DNA of 64,000 bases, from assembly GCF_027531545.1 (NCBI RefSeq), contig NZ_JAPZSC010000006.1, positions 372,001 to 436,000 on the forward strand. The letters are read 5' to 3'. The position numbers were made by a program, and so were the translations under genes. The stretch is from Silanimonas sp. Its GTDB lineage: Bacteria; Pseudomonadota; Gammaproteobacteria; Xanthomonadales; Xanthomonadaceae. A model generated the notes under the pieces. That model did not search any database, was not told the DNA's origin, and was given only the letters and a program-made list of their open reading frames with translations. Of this stretch, positions 17,141 through 26,804 are shown piece after piece; within the stretch, counting starts at the first letter, position 1; each line of letters starts with the position of its first letter.

Positions 17141-18054
17141 GCCGCGCCCCCGGCGAAACGCCAAGCCACGGCAGCTCCGGTGATCGCAGCAGCAAAGGCG
17201 GCCAACCACGCCGCGGCCTTGCCCCAACCAGCGCGCACGGGCGCCGTAGCGCCATCGGTGTCGCGCACGGCCAGCGCCACTTCCGCCTCCGAAACCTCGC
17301 GCAGGCCGCGGCCATAGGCCAGGAGCAAGGACTTGTGCGCGAGCACGTTCACCAATCGTGGAATCCCGCCGCTGGCGCGGTGCAGGCGGCGCAAGGCGCG
17401 CGGCGCGAACAGCGGCCGCCCGTTGTATCCGGCCACCGAGAGCCGGTGCTGCAGGTAGAGCGCCACGCCGTCGGCGTCGAGCGGCTGCAAGCGGTAGCCG
17501 AAGCCGATCCGCTGCCGGAGTTGCCGCAGCTCGGGCTGGGCGAGACGTTCATCGAGTTCCGGCTGGCCGAACAGGACGACGTGCAGCAGCTTGCGGGTCT
17601 CGGTCTCGAGGTTCGACAGCAGCCGCAAGGCTTCCAGGCTTTCGTCCGACAGGGCCTGCGCCTCGTCGATGATGACGGCCACGCGCTTGCCGCTGGCGGC
17701 GAGTTCGATCAGCCGCTCCTGCAGTTTCTTGACCAGCGTGTGCTGCCGCGGCGTCGGGCCGAGCGCCACGCGGAGCTCGTCGGCGATGGCGCGGCGCAGG
17801 GCGTCGGGGTCGAGGTAGGGGTTCGGCACCCAGGCCGTCATCCACTGCTCGTCGAGGCTGTTCAGCAGCAGGCGGCAGAGCAGCGTCTTGCCGGTGCCGA
17901 CTTCGCCGGTGACCTTGATGAAGCCTTCGCCCGCATCGAGCGCGACCCGAAGCACTTGCAGCGCTTCGACATGGGCATCGTTGCGGAAGAAGAAGCCGGT
18001 GTCCGGCGTCAGCGAGAACGGCGCCTGGCGGAGGCCGAAGTGGTCTTCGTACAT
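17137..18054 (-). CDS. mshM: MSHA biogenesis ATPase MshM (ExeA-like AAA protein)
   Basis: A 305-residue ExeA/GspA-type AAA+ ATPase. It begins MYEDHFGLRQAPFSLTPD, the family's conserved start. Walker A GEVGTGKT is at residues 50-57 and Walker B VAVIIDEAQAL around residue 125. A C-terminal hydrophobic segment (AAWLAAFAAAITGAAVAW) probably anchors it in the inner membrane. ExeA-like proteins help assemble the secretin. ATG 18054 is chosen for its match to the family start; a TTG at 18078 overlapping the mshL stop is the alternative. Confidence 0.88.
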   Translation of the reverse strand: MYEDHFGLRQAPFSLTPDTGFFFRNDAHVEALQVLRVALDAGEGFIKVTGEVGTGKTLLCRLLLNSLDEQWMTAWVPNPYLDPDALRRAIADELRVALGPTPRQHTLVKKLQERLIELAASGKRVAVIIDEAQALSDESLEALRLLSNLETETRKLLHVVLFGQPELDERLAQPELRQLRQRIGFGYRLQPLDADGVALYLQHRLSVAGYNGRPLFAPRALRRLHRASGGIPRLVNVLAHKSLLLAYGRGLREVSEAEVALAVRDTDGATAPVRAGWGKAAAWLAAFAAAITGAAVAWRFAGGAA

Positions 18055-18074
18055 CGCCGTGGCCAGGCCACCGG

Positions 18075-19733
18075 TCAAGGGGTTTCCGACTGCAGCGCGC
18101 GCGTCTCGTCGAGGCGCGGCTGCGCGGCGCGGTCCCAGGTCTCGCGGCCTTCGACCACGGTGGGGCGAAGCAGGATCACCAGCTCCGTCTTGCGGCCGGT
18201 GTTGCGCGTCTGGCGGAACAGGTTGCCCAGCACCGGGATCGCGCCGAGGAACGGCGTGCGCGCGTTCTGCCGCGTCTCACTCTCCTGCATCAGACCACCG
18301 ATGACGATGAGCTGCCCATTGCTGGCCCGCACGATGGAATCACTCTGGCGGACCGCGCTCACGGCCAGCGGCAGGCGGTAGTCGCGGTCGCCGACGACGA
18401 TCAGCTTGGTCTGGTCCTGCACTTCCGAGATCGTCGGCTGGACGTGCAGGAGCACCTCGCCGTCCTCGGAGATCTGCGGCGTCACATCGAGCGAGATGCC
18501 GGAGAAGAACGGGGTCAGTTCCAGCGACGGGTCGGTCTGCTGGGTCTGGTTGCCGACGCTCTGGTTTTGCGCACCGCTGATGCCGGTGACGAAGAACTCG
18601 TCGCTGCCGACCTTGATGACGGCCTTCTGGTTGTTGGTGGCCGAGACCCGCGGGCTCGACATCACACGGACGTCGCCCTGCTGCTTGAGCAATTCGACGA
18701 ACGCGCTGAAGTCGCCGCGCTGCCAGCCGATCGAGAACACGCCGCCGAAGGCCGAGGTGGCCGTGCCGTCCGGCAACGAGGGGTTATTGGGATTGAGGCT
18801 GCCGGTGTTGCCACCGATCTCCGAACGGCCATCGGGGCCGAAGATGGCACCGCCGCCGGTCTGGCCGATGATGCCGGCGCCGCTGTCCACCACCTGCGCC
18901 CAGTTGATGCCGGCCTGGAACTTGTCGTTGAGCGTCACTTCGATGATCCGCGCCTCGAGGATCACCTGGCGCGTCACCGCGCCCTGCACGGCATCGAGGT
19001 AGCGCTCCACGTCACGCATCTCGGAAGGCAGCGCGCGGATGACGACCGTGCTCGACTGCGGGCTGACGATGACCGAGCGGCCCGGGCCGTCGCCGACGAT
19101 GGCCACCAGGGCACGGTCCAGTTCCGCCCAGTAGTCGGATTCGCTGCGCGTGCGGACTCGGCTGGTGAACGCCTCGCTACGACCGCTGCTGCCGGCACCG
19201 GACTCGCCGTCTTCGCCACCACCGTTGCCCGCGGCGGCGTTCGTCGCCTGCCCGTTGCTGTTCTCGCTGCTCGTGAGGTCGCCGGCATTGACGCGCGTGC
19301 GCGATTCACCGACGCGTTGCAGGTGCAGGTAGTCGACCTCGAAAACGCGCGACTGCAGGCGCGCTGGAAGGACGATGTAGCCGTTGCCGCGCGGCTCGTA
19401 CTCGTAGCCATAGACCTCGCGGACCACCTCGAGCACTTCCGGAACGGTGACGCTCTTCAGGCTCAGGCTGATGTTCCCCGCCACGTCCGGGTGCACCACC
19501 ATGTTGATGGCGGTGTCCTGCACCAAGCTCATGAAGAAGGCCCGGGCCGGCACTTCATCGACGTCGACATTGAAGCGCGGCGCCGCGGCTGGGCGCGGTG
19601 GCGGCGCGACGAGGGCGCGAGTCACGGCAGGCGGCGGCGTCGCGGCCTGCGCGGGCGTGGCGGGCGACGGCGTCTGGGCGCCCAGCGGCGCGACCAGGAG
19701 CAGGGCCAGCGGGATCGGCAGGAGTCGGAACAT
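18075..19733 (-). CDS. mshL: MSHA pilus secretin MshL
   Basis: A 552-residue outer-membrane secretin that forms the pore through which the pilus emerges. It has a signal peptide (residues 1-19, ending APLGAQ), a Pro/Ala-rich stretch, a secretin N-domain ([18 protein letters not shown] and [17 protein letters not shown]), a Gly/Ser-rich loop around residues 155-195, then the secretin core with [40 protein letters not shown] and a C-terminal [11 protein letters not shown]. No lipobox is seen, so a pilotin or MshM may assist assembly. ATGA overlap with mshK. Confidence 0.92.
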   Translation of the reverse strand: MFRLLPIPLALLLVAPLGAQTPSPATPAQAATPPPAVTRALVAPPPRPAAAPRFNVDVDEVPARAFFMSLVQDTAINMVVHPDVAGNISLSLKSVTVPEVLEVVREVYGYEYEPRGNGYIVLPARLQSRVFEVDYLHLQRVGESRTRVNAGDLTSSENSNGQATNAAAGNGGGEDGESGAGSSGRSEAFTSRVRTRSESDYWAELDRALVAIVGDGPGRSVIVSPQSSTVVIRALPSEMRDVERYLDAVQGAVTRQVILEARIIEVTLNDKFQAGINWAQVVDSGAGIIGQTGGGAIFGPDGRSEIGGNTGSLNPNNPSLPDGTATSAFGGVFSIGWQRGDFSAFVELLKQQGDVRVMSSPRVSATNNQKAVIKVGSDEFFVTGISGAQNQSVGNQTQQTDPSLELTPFFSGISLDVTPQISEDGEVLLHVQPTISEVQDQTKLIVVGDRDYRLPLAVSAVRQSDSIVRASNGQLIVIGGLMQESETRQNARTPFLGAIPVLGNLFRQTRNTGRKTELVILLRPTVVEGRETWDRAAQPRLDETRALQSETP

Positions 19734-20062
19734 CAGCGGTTCACCGGTCGGGTGGAATTCGGGAAGGACAGGCGCAGCTCGGTGCTGCCCGTGGGGCTGC
19801 GCAGGCGCACCCAGCCGGGGCCGATGGCCTCCAGGCGGGCGTCGCCGACGGCATCGCCGAGGCGGTAGCGCTGCCCATTGATGATGGCGCTGCGCTGGCT
19901 CGGCGAGACCAGCGTGGATTGCAGGACAAGGGCCGCGGCGGGCGCGGCGGCGGTGGCCTCCACGCGGGGCGCGATGGCCGGCCGCGTCGGGTCGGGAACG
20001 CCGGCACCAACCAACCCACCCAGGGCGGCGACGACCAGCAGCAGGCGAGGGCGCTCAGACAC
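19733..20062 (-). CDS. mshK: MSHA biogenesis protein MshK
   Basis: A 109-residue small periplasmic or membrane-tethered protein. It has an N-terminal hydrophobic segment ([16 protein letters not shown]), the PDPTRP motif common to MshK and PilP/GspC-like proteins, and a small beta domain ([20 protein letters not shown]). Such proteins link the inner-membrane alignment complex to the secretin. It starts at GTG 20062, overlaps mshJ by 8 bp and overlaps mshL by 3 bp. Confidence 0.8.
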   Translation of the reverse strand: MSERPRLLLVVAALGGLVGAGVPDPTRPAIAPRVEATAAAPAAALVLQSTLVSPSQRSAIINGQRYRLGDAVGDARLEAIGPGWVRLRSPTGSTELRLSFPNSTRPVNR

Positions 20063-20768
20063 CGATCCAGCCCTCCTGCAGGCCCAGGGTTTCGACCGTC
20101 AGCGTGATCGTCAGGGCCGGCCAGCGCTCCGCATCGACATTCAGGTCGTGCAGGCGCACGCGGAATGGCAGGGCCTCGACGGCGCGGACGTAGTCCAGCG
20201 CGGCCGCGTAGTCGCCCTCGAACCGCAGCACCACGCGGTGGCGGTAGAGCGCGGGGATGCCCTCCATGGACGGCACCGTTGCCTCCGCGGTGGGCGCGGC
20301 CGCGGCGGTGCCCGGAGTCGGCGCGGGGGCCGGCGCGGGCGACCAGCGCAGTACCTCGGGCGGCAGCGCACGGACGCCGAACACGGTCAGCCGGGCATCG
20401 CGCCCGAGGAGATCTCGCAACACCGCGGGCATCCGGCCCGGCGGAATCACGCCGGCCTCGTCGGCGCGCAGACGGGCATCCAGTTCGCCGGATTCCTGCT
20501 TCAGGCGATCCAGCGCGAGGCGGCGCTCCGCCTCGGGGTCCCGGGCCAGCTCGTCCTGGACGAGGGCCAGCGCGGCTCGCTCGCTTTCCACTTGTGGCGC
20601 CAGGGATTCGATCTGCGTGGCGTTCGAGGCCGCGGCCTTGCTGGCCGGCTCGATCCACAGCACGTAAAGCCCGAGTACGACCAGGACGCCAAGGGTGACG
20701 CTGATGAGCATGCGCTCGCGCGGCTGCATGGCATCGAAGCGCTGCTGGAGGGCGACGAACCGACTCAT
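20055..20768 (-). CDS. mshJ: MSHA biogenesis protein MshJ (PilO/GspM-like)
   Basis: A 237-residue bitopic protein: a short cytoplasmic start (MSRFVALQQRFDAMQPRERM), one membrane helix (about residues 22-40), a periplasmic coiled coil, and a C-terminal ferredoxin-like fold region (YRHRVVLRFEGDYAAALDYV) as in PilO and GspM. It should pair with the PilN-like protein encoded just upstream to form the alignment complex. ATG 20768 overlaps that gene's stop by 4 nt. Confidence 0.8.
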   Translation of the reverse strand: MSRFVALQQRFDAMQPRERMLISVTLGVLVVLGLYVLWIEPASKAAASNATQIESLAPQVESERAALALVQDELARDPEAERRLALDRLKQESGELDARLRADEAGVIPPGRMPAVLRDLLGRDARLTVFGVRALPPEVLRWSPAPAPAPTPGTAAAAPTAEATVPSMEGIPALYRHRVVLRFEGDYAAALDYVRAVEALPFRVRLHDLNVDAERWPALTITLTVETLGLQEGWIGV

Positions 20769-21409
20769 GGGGCGTCCTCCGCTTCCGTCTTCGTCGCGCA
20801 GCCCGCGGCCAGTGCGACGCAATCGGTGGCCATGTCGAACTGCAGCGGCTCACCGGCGTCCTTAGGCCGCTCGATGGCGAAGTGCGTGAAATCTCGATCC
20901 TTCAAGCCGTCCTCCGTGGACAGGCCCTGCAGGAAGGCCGGGACCGCGTCCGCATCCAGGGTGCGACCACCCAGTCCGAGTTCGGCGCCGGCCTCGGCCA
21001 CGCGGATGCGGGTCAGCCAGAGCGGCGCGGGCCGCTGGCGCCCCAGGCCCTCGAGCACGTGGCTGAAGGGCACGACTTCGTCGCCAGCGCGGGCGAGTTC
21101 GTCGACCAGCCAGCGGCGGCCATCGACACCAAACTGCGCCTCGACGAGGGCCACGGTGAGAGCCGCGTCGGGCTTGCGGGCAGCGAGCTGCTCCGAGGCG
21201 GTGGTCATCTGCGCCTGCAGCGACGCTTGTTCGGTGTTCAGCGCCGCAAGGCGCTCCGCCGAATCCGAAGCCTGCCATTGGACGATGCCGCCCCAGACCA
21301 GCATCGCGAACGCGGCGAGGCCGATCAGGGCGAGGTTGCGCGGCAGCTCCTCGCTGGGCTCGAGCGGACGGAGGTCGTCGCGGTAGAGATCGATGCGCTG
21401 CGTGCTCAT
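20765..21409 (-). CDS. PilN-like MSHA protein (second MshI-type gene)
   Basis: A 214-residue bitopic protein that starts MSTQRIDLYRDDLRP, much like PilN proteins (short N-terminal motif that binds PilM). One membrane helix spans about residues 27-44, followed by a coiled coil (LNTEQASLQAQMTTASEQLA) and a periplasmic domain. In Vibrio-type loci this is often named MshI2 or the second half of MshI. Start ATG 21409 overlaps the mshI stop by 4 nt, and its stop overlaps mshJ by 4 nt. Confidence 0.78.
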   Translation of the reverse strand: MSTQRIDLYRDDLRPLEPSEELPRNLALIGLAAFAMLVWGGIVQWQASDSAERLAALNTEQASLQAQMTTASEQLAARKPDAALTVALVEAQFGVDGRRWLVDELARAGDEVVPFSHVLEGLGRQRPAPLWLTRIRVAEAGAELGLGGRTLDADAVPAFLQGLSTEDGLKDRDFTHFAIERPKDAGEPLQFDMATDCVALAAGCATKTEAEDAP

Positions 21410-22350
21410 GGGCGGCCCGCCCCCATGGCGACAGCGGACAGGGCGGCGACGCGGACGCGTGCGGCCTCGGGCAGCGCCGACAATTCGGGCCACGCGGATT
21501 CCGGCGAAACGCTCTGCACGTCCAGCCCGAGGCTGTTGCGCAGTGACGCTCCCAGGCCCTCAAGGCCCTCCAAGCCGGACAGCAGCAGCAGGCGACGCGG
21601 CGGCGGGCGCTGGTGCGTGCGGTCGAAGTAGTCGAGTGTGCGCTGCAGTTCGAGGGCGATACGCTCGAACAGACGCTCCGTGCGCCCGGCTTGCGGCTCG
21701 CGCAGCACGCGCTGTTCGTCGCCATCGAACTCGAAACGGCGGGCGACGAACAGCGTGTTCTCGCGCATCGCCAGCATGGAGCCGCCGCGGGCATCGATGA
21801 CCAGCGCGGCCTGACTCTCGTCGCCCGGCGAGAGCGTCCGCACTGCCTCGGCCCACGCCAAGTCGCTGATGCCGATGCTCGAAAGCTGCAGGCCTGACGC
21901 CTCGATCTGGGCGATGCGGGGGCGCAATTCGTCCTTGCGGGCGACGGCGAGGTAGAGGGTCGGCGGGCGGCCACGGCTGTCGAGGCCGGGCACCTCGAAG
22001 GCATCCATCACCGCGTCATCGATGGGGAAACCGATCAGGTCGCGCACCTTCCAGCGAAGCGCCTGCACCCATTCGGCGGGCGGAACCGCCGGCTTGTCCA
22101 CTTGCTGGAGGCTGTAGGCACCGGGCTCGAGCACCCACTCGCAGGCCATGCCGGCCGCGTCGGCCTCCCGCACGAGCGATTGCAGGGTGGCTCCAACGTC
22201 GGCGCCGGCGGCGCGCTCGTAGGCCCGAACCGAGCGACCGTCCGCGGGGCGGACGACGAGAGCGAGACGATCCATCGACAGGGACAGGGCCACGTGCCCC
22301 ACGGGGCGGCGGCGACGCTTCGAGAAGAAACCCCATCCAGTCTTTGCCAT
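21406..22350 (-). CDS. mshI: MSHA biogenesis protein MshI (PilM-like)
   Basis: A 314-residue cytoplasmic protein of the actin-like PilM/GspL fold and the first gene of the MSHA block. It starts MAKTGWGFFSKRRRRP and contains VGHVALSLSMDRLALVV, WKVRDLIGFPIDDAVMDAF and RLLLLSGLEGL, which mark an actin-like ATPase domain. It should bind the PilN-like protein encoded next. The 122-bp gap upstream has only a weak promoter candidate (TATGAA -10, poor -35) and a GC-rich hairpin in the leader, so what drives the operon is unclear. Confidence 0.82.
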   Translation of the reverse strand: MAKTGWGFFSKRRRRPVGHVALSLSMDRLALVVRPADGRSVRAYERAAGADVGATLQSLVREADAAGMACEWVLEPGAYSLQQVDKPAVPPAEWVQALRWKVRDLIGFPIDDAVMDAFEVPGLDSRGRPPTLYLAVARKDELRPRIAQIEASGLQLSSIGISDLAWAEAVRTLSPGDESQAALVIDARGGSMLAMRENTLFVARRFEFDGDEQRVLREPQAGRTERLFERIALELQRTLDYFDRTHQRPPPRRLLLLSGLEGLEGLGASLRNSLGLDVQSVSPESAWPELSALPEAARVRVAALSAVAMGAGRP

Positions 22351-22472
22351 GGACGACCGTACTGCCCCTGCGCGCCGCGAGCGCGCTGACTGTCGAATTG
22401 GCCGCAGCCTTTCATAGCAGGCCGGGACGGTCAATGAAAACGATCCCAGCCTCACCGATTTTCACTTCGGCA

Positions 22473-22739
22473 TCAGGTGAAGAGCGCCCACGCGGCCGAG
22501 AGGATGGCGAACAGCCCGAGCGCGGCCGTCAGTGGGATGGCGGCCAGCGACGCCATCGAGGCGTATCGCGCCATGCGGCGTTGGCGCGGCGTCAACACGC
22601 CATGGTTCGACCCCGCCGCGGAGATCACGGCCAAGGCCGACGCCCACGACAGCGTGAAGCCGATCAGCGCGAGTCCGCTGGCGATGACCCAGGCCCACCA
22701 CGGAAGCCATCCGGCCACCTTCGTCCACCATTCGACCAT
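22473..22739 (-). CDS. Small hypothetical membrane protein
   Basis: An 88-residue protein with two long hydrophobic helices (about residues 10-42 and 62-87) joined by a basic loop (TPRQRRMARYAS). I do not recognise the family. It starts at ATG 22739, 4 bp after the pirin stop, so it probably shares the pirin transcript. It lies 122 bp upstream of the MSHA block, in the same orientation, but has no pilus-like feature. Confidence 0.65.
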   Translation of the reverse strand: MVEWWTKVAGWLPWWAWVIASGLALIGFTLSWASALAVISAAGSNHGVLTPRQRRMARYASMASLAAIPLTAALGLFAILSAAWALFT

Positions 22740-22743
22740 CGGA

Positions 22744-23610
22744 TCAACGCTCCGGAAGCGGGATGAATTCGGATTCGCCCGGCACGGTGCCAAGCGCCTG
22801 CGCCGCCCAGTCGGCCTTTGCCTGCTCGATGCGCTCACGCGAGGTCGCGACGAAATTCCACCACAGCACGCACGGGCCCACGGGCGCGCCGCCGAGCAGC
22901 ATGGCGCGCACGGCCGCCGTCGATGCGAGACGCACCGAGCCACGGGCCGGCAGCACGTGCAACTGACGCGCGGCGAGGGGTTCGCCGTCCAACACCAGCC
23001 CGTCCTCCAGCGGGTACACCGCGCGCTCTTCGTGCTCGTCGTCCAGATCGAGGAATGTACCGGGCGCGAATCGGGCACTGACGTACAGCGTGTCGACGCA
23101 GGTGCGGACCGGCGAACGCTGGCCGAAGGCCTGGCCGGCAACGATGGTGATCTCGACGCCCTCGCGGTGCAGGGTCGGCACGTCGGCGGCGGGCACGTGT
23201 TGGAAGGACGGTGTCGCTTCGGCCTCGGACTCGGGCATCGCCAACCACGTCTGCAGCCCTTCGACGCGTTGTCCGCTCGCACGCTCGGCATCCGGCGTGC
23301 GCTCGGAATGCACGATGCCGCGCCCCGCGGTCATCCAGTTCACGTCGCCGGGACGGATCACCTGCACGGAACCGACGCTGTCGCGATGCATCAAGGCGCC
23401 GTCCCACAGCCAGGTCAGGGTCGACAGTCCGATGTGCGGGTGCGGGCGGACGTCGATGCCCTGCCCCGGCGGGAACGCGTGCGGGCCCATGTGGTCGAGG
23501 AAGATGAAGGGGCCGACGGACCGCCGCTTCACGTCGGGCAACAGGCGACGGACCACGAAGCCGCCGCCGAGGTCATGCTCGCGCCCGGCGATGGAGAGGA
23601 CGTCCGGCAT
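22744..23610 (-). CDS. Pirin family protein
   Basis: A 288-residue bicupin. The N-terminal half has the pirin signature: FIFLDHMGPHAFPPGQGI, VRPHPHIGLSTLTWLW, and TAGRGIVHSERTPD, whose His and Glu residues bind the metal (usually Fe). Bacterial pirins include quercetin 2,3-dioxygenases and regulators of metabolic enzymes; the specific role here is unknown. It starts at ATG 23610, 3 bp after the upstream stop. Confidence 0.9.
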   Translation of the reverse strand: MPDVLSIAGREHDLGGGFVVRRLLPDVKRRSVGPFIFLDHMGPHAFPPGQGIDVRPHPHIGLSTLTWLWDGALMHRDSVGSVQVIRPGDVNWMTAGRGIVHSERTPDAERASGQRVEGLQTWLAMPESEAEATPSFQHVPAADVPTLHREGVEITIVAGQAFGQRSPVRTCVDTLYVSARFAPGTFLDLDDEHEERAVYPLEDGLVLDGEPLAARQLHVLPARGSVRLASTAAVRAMLLGGAPVGPCVLWWNFVATSRERIEQAKADWAAQALGTVPGESEFIPLPER

Positions 23611-23613
23611 GGC

Positions 23614-24138
23614 TCAGGGCGCTGCGGCGCCGGCCGCAGCGGTCTGCGCGTCGATGCGGGCGGCCAGTTCCAGCAACTGCAGGCGCTGCTGTTCGAAATC
23701 CGTGGCGACCAGCACCTGCGTGCCCGCGATTTCCGCTTTGAGGGTCGAGAGCAGCGCGGGATCGAGGCCGAGGCTGGCGGCATCCACCGCATCGAGCTGC
23801 GCCGCGGCATCCCGCAAGCGATCGCCGGCGACGCCGAAGTTACGCTGGTCAAGGTCGTTGAGCGCCTGGAAGATGGCCAATCGGGCCTTGCTGAGGGCGT
23901 TGCGGCTCTCGGCAGCGGTGGCGGCGCGCTGTGCCTCAGCAAGGCGCTCCGCGCTGGCGGCGATCTCGGCGTCCTTGGCGGCGACCACGGCGGCGTTCGC
24001 CTCGGCCTGCGTCGACAGGGCACTGCTGCGCTGCCACAGGCCGATGCCATAGGCGATGACCAAGCCGGCGCAGAAACCAACGATCCCGGTAACGACGGGG
24101 TGGCGTGACAGCGGCGTGGCGCTCGTGGACTCAGTCAT
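23614..24138 (-). CDS. Hypothetical membrane-anchored coiled-coil protein
   Basis: A 174-residue protein with a short cytoplasmic start, one membrane helix (about residues 16-33, VTGIVGFCAGLVIAYGIG), and an Ala/Glu-rich coiled coil (about 40-75), followed by more helices (LAIFQALNDLDQRNFGVAGD). Its topology is like small anchored HemX-like or TolA-like helical proteins, but I do not recognise it. ATG 24138 is chosen because upstream in-frame sequence is Arg-rich and overlaps the rimO end. It is probably cotranscribed with the pirin gene. Confidence 0.65.
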   Translation of the reverse strand: MTESTSATPLSRHPVVTGIVGFCAGLVIAYGIGLWQRSSALSTQAEANAAVVAAKDAEIAASAERLAEAQRAATAAESRNALSKARLAIFQALNDLDQRNFGVAGDRLRDAAAQLDAVDAASLGLDPALLSTLKAEIAGTQVLVATDFEQQRLQLLELAARIDAQTAAAGAAAP

Positions 24139-24220
24139 GTCGGCGGGCTCCTGGAAGGGAGCCCGAGGATACCGCAGCGCCCTCGCCCGCCACGCCGCGC
24201 GCGGCCGCGGAGCCCGGGGA

Positions 24221-25594
24221 TCAGTCCTTGTCGGCGACCAGACCGAACAGGTCGTGCTCGTCGGCGCCCATGATGCGGACATCGACGAACTGGCCGGGCT
24301 TCAGCTTGTGGGCCGCGCCGTCCTGGATCTGCACCGTGCCGTCGATTTCGGGCGCATCGCCCTTCGAACGGCCGATGGCCAGATCACCGTCGATGGCGTC
24401 GATGATCACCTGCTGCACGGTGCCGACCTTGCGCTCGAGCTTCTCCGCGCTGATCTGCGCCTGCAGCTCCATGAAGCGCGCGAGGCGCTCCTGCTTCACG
24501 TCCTCGGGCACCGCGTCGGGCAGGTCGTTGGCCTTGGCGCCGGTCACCGGCGAATACGGGAACGCACCCACGCGATCGAGTTCAGCGGCGTCGATGAAGT
24601 CCAGCAACTGCTCGAAATCGTCTTCCGTTTCGCCGGGGAAGCCGACGATGAACGTGCTGCGGATGGTCAGCTCCGGGCAGATCTCGCGCCAACGGAGGAT
24701 TCGCTCAAGCTGCTTTTCTGCCGCGGCCGGGCGCTTCATTAGCTTGAGGATGCGCGGGCTGGCGTGCTGCAGCGGCACGTCGAGGTAGGGAAGGATCTTG
24801 CCCTCCGCCATCAGCGGAATGACGTCGTCGACGTGCGGGTACGGGTAAACGTAGTGCAGGCGCGTCCACAGGCCGAGCTCGCCCAAACCGCGCGCAAGAT
24901 CGGTCATGCGCGTCTGGTACTCACGGTCGCGCCAGGTCTTCGGCGCGTACTTCACGTCGACGCCGTAGGCGCTGGTGTCCTGCGAGATCACCAGCAGCTC
25001 CTTGACGCCACCCATCGCGAGCTTCTCGGCCTCGCGCAGCACCTCGTCGACGGGACGCGACACGAGGTCGCCGCGCATCGAGGGGATGATGCAGAAGCTG
25101 CAGCGGTGGTTGCAGCCTTCGGAAATCTTCAGGTACGCGTAGTGCTTGGGCGTGAGCTTCAAACCCACGCCTTCGATCATGCCGTCGTCCTTCTTGCCGC
25201 GCTTGCGCGGGGTCGGCAGCAGGTCGGTGAAGGGGTCGTGCTTCGGCGGCAGGGCCGCATGCACCGCGCTCATCACACTGGTGTAGTCCTGCGGGCCGCT
25301 GATCGAGAGCACGCCCGGATGAGCTGCACGGATTTCCTCCGGGCGCTTGCCGAGGCAGCCCGTCACGATGACCTTGCCGTTCTCGGCGATGGCCTCCCCG
25401 ATGGCGTCCAGCGACTCGTTGACCGCCGATTCGATGAACCCGCAGGTGTTCACCACCACCACGTCGGCCTTGTCGTAGCTGCCGACGATGTCGTAGCCCT
25501 CGACCTTCAGCTGGGTGAGGATGCGTTCGGAATCGACGAGGGCCTTCGGACAGCCGAGGCTGACGAAACCGACTTTGGGGTTCTTGGCGGACAT
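24221..25594 (-). CDS. rimO: Ribosomal protein S12 methylthiotransferase RimO
   Basis: RimO adds a methylthio group to an aspartate of ribosomal protein S12. The 457-residue protein has the N-terminal UPF0004 domain ([16 protein letters not shown], with the first of three Fe-S cysteines), the radical SAM CxxxCxxC motif in [34 protein letters not shown], and a C-terminal TRAM domain. [10 protein letters not shown] and the Pro after CII separate RimO from MiaB. ATG 25594 is chosen; the in-frame sequence upstream is low-complexity. A GTATAC palindrome 50 bp upstream may hold divergent -10 elements. Confidence 0.95.
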   Translation of the reverse strand: MSAKNPKVGFVSLGCPKALVDSERILTQLKVEGYDIVGSYDKADVVVVNTCGFIESAVNESLDAIGEAIAENGKVIVTGCLGKRPEEIRAAHPGVLSISGPQDYTSVMSAVHAALPPKHDPFTDLLPTPRKRGKKDDGMIEGVGLKLTPKHYAYLKISEGCNHRCSFCIIPSMRGDLVSRPVDEVLREAEKLAMGGVKELLVISQDTSAYGVDVKYAPKTWRDREYQTRMTDLARGLGELGLWTRLHYVYPYPHVDDVIPLMAEGKILPYLDVPLQHASPRILKLMKRPAAAEKQLERILRWREICPELTIRSTFIVGFPGETEDDFEQLLDFIDAAELDRVGAFPYSPVTGAKANDLPDAVPEDVKQERLARFMELQAQISAEKLERKVGTVQQVIIDAIDGDLAIGRSKGDAPEIDGTVQIQDGAAHKLKPGQFVDVRIMGADEHDLFGLVADKD

Positions 25595-25686
25595 GGCAGG
25601 GCGCCGGCTTTGGTGCCGGTTGCGCGGGCTGGGAACAGGCGGCAAGTATACCGGGCACCCTGCCCCGACCCTGAGGACGCGTTCAT

Positions 25687-26358
25687 ATGGGCCATCCCGT
25701 TTCGCTGTCGACGCCCACGGGGCGCATCTCCGCCTGGCGCGCCGACCCACCCATCCCGCCCCACGGTGCGATCGTGGTGGTGCAGGAGATCTTCGGCGTC
25801 AACACCCACATCCGCCACGTGGTCGACCGCTTCGCCGCCCACGGCTGGGTGGCCATCGCCCCGGCGGTCTTCGACCACGTGGAATCGCACGTCGAACTGG
25901 CCTACGACGAGGCCGGCGTCGCCCGAGGACGGGAGCTGGCCGCGCAGGTCGGCTTCGACCAGGTGATGGGCGACATCGAGGCTGCGGCCCGGGAACTCGA
26001 AACCACCACGGACAGCGGCAAGGTGGGCGTCGTCGGCTACTGCTGGGGCGGCACCGCGGCCTTCCTCGCCAACTGCAGGCTGGGCCTGCCCGCCGTCAGC
26101 TACTACGGCGGGCGCACCGTGCCCTTCCTCGGCCACGAGCACCCGAAGGCTCCCTTGCTGATGCACTTCGGCGAGACCGACCCGTTGATCCCGCCGGACC
26201 ACGTGGCCCTGCACCGCGAACACCTGCCGCAAGCCCATATCGAAGTCTGGCCCGCCGGCCACGGCTTCAATTGCGAACAACGCGCCGACTACGACGAGCC
26301 CTCGGCACAAGCCGCGCTGCAACGCACCCTCGCCTTCTTCACCCGGACGCTGCGATGA
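25687..26358 (+). CDS. Dienelactone hydrolase family protein
   Basis: A 223-residue alpha/beta hydrolase of the dienelactone hydrolase type. The catalytic triad is visible: nucleophile Cys119 in [10 protein letters not shown], Asp in [10 protein letters not shown], and His in [23 protein letters not shown] near residue 32 is the family's conserved strand. Such enzymes hydrolyse dienelactone-like esters, but many members have unknown substrates, and no aromatic-degradation genes lie nearby. Its stop overlaps the ATG of the HIT gene (ATGA). Confidence 0.9.
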   Translation: MGHPVSLSTPTGRISAWRADPPIPPHGAIVVVQEIFGVNTHIRHVVDRFAAHGWVAIAPAVFDHVESHVELAYDEAGVARGRELAAQVGFDQVMGDIEAAARELETTTDSGKVGVVGYCWGGTAAFLANCRLGLPAVSYYGGRTVPFLGHEHPKAPLLMHFGETDPLIPPDHVALHREHLPQAHIEVWPAGHGFNCEQRADYDEPSAQAALQRTLAFFTRTLR

Positions 26359-26792
26359 GCTTCGTCCTTGATCCCCGCCTGGAGGCTGATTCGGTCTTCA
26401 TCGCCGATGGTCCGCTGTCGCAACTCCGACTGATGGACGATGCCCGCTTCCCGTGGCTGGTGCTGGTGCCGCGCGTGCCTGGCGCGACGGAGTGGATCGA
26501 CCTCGACGGCGCTTCGCAGCGCCTGTTGCTGGCGGAGATCAACCAGGCCGGCGCCCTGCTCCGCGCGCATTTCGCGCCAATCGACAAGCTCAACATCGGC
26601 GCGCTGGGCAACATCGTCCGCCAGCTGCACGTGCACGTCGTTGGGCGTCGCGAGGGCGATGCCGCTTGGCCGGGCCCCGCGTGGGGGGCAGGCACGCGGC
26701 GCTCCTATGGCGCCGATGCGCCGACGATCGCATCGGCCTTGGCACACGCACTGAATGCGCTGCCGCCGAAAGCTCTCCCCCACTCCCCCTGA
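26355..26792 (+). CDS. HIT-domain protein
   Basis: A 145-residue histidine-triad protein. The family's catalytic motif appears as QLHVHVVGRREGD near residue 95, so the first His of the usual HxHxH is Gln while the second (nucleophile) and third are kept. Members hydrolyse or transfer nucleoside monophosphates from Ap4A-like or nucleoside phosphoramidate substrates. LVLVPRVPGATEW and LNIGALGNIVRQ support the family call. It starts at ATG 26355, overlapping the hydrolase stop by 4 nt. Confidence 0.87.
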   Translation: MSFVLDPRLEADSVFIADGPLSQLRLMDDARFPWLVLVPRVPGATEWIDLDGASQRLLLAEINQAGALLRAHFAPIDKLNIGALGNIVRQLHVHVVGRREGDAAWPGPAWGAGTRRSYGADAPTIASALAHALNALPPKALPHSP

Positions 26793-26804
26793 GAATCCCC
26801 AACC

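Noticed and set aside
25640-25655. GTATAC palindrome between rimO and the dienelactone hydrolase gene as a second symmetric bidirectional promoter
   Set aside because: Both -10 readings are plausible but no -35 fits and the distances to the starts differ; too weak to call as a promoter.
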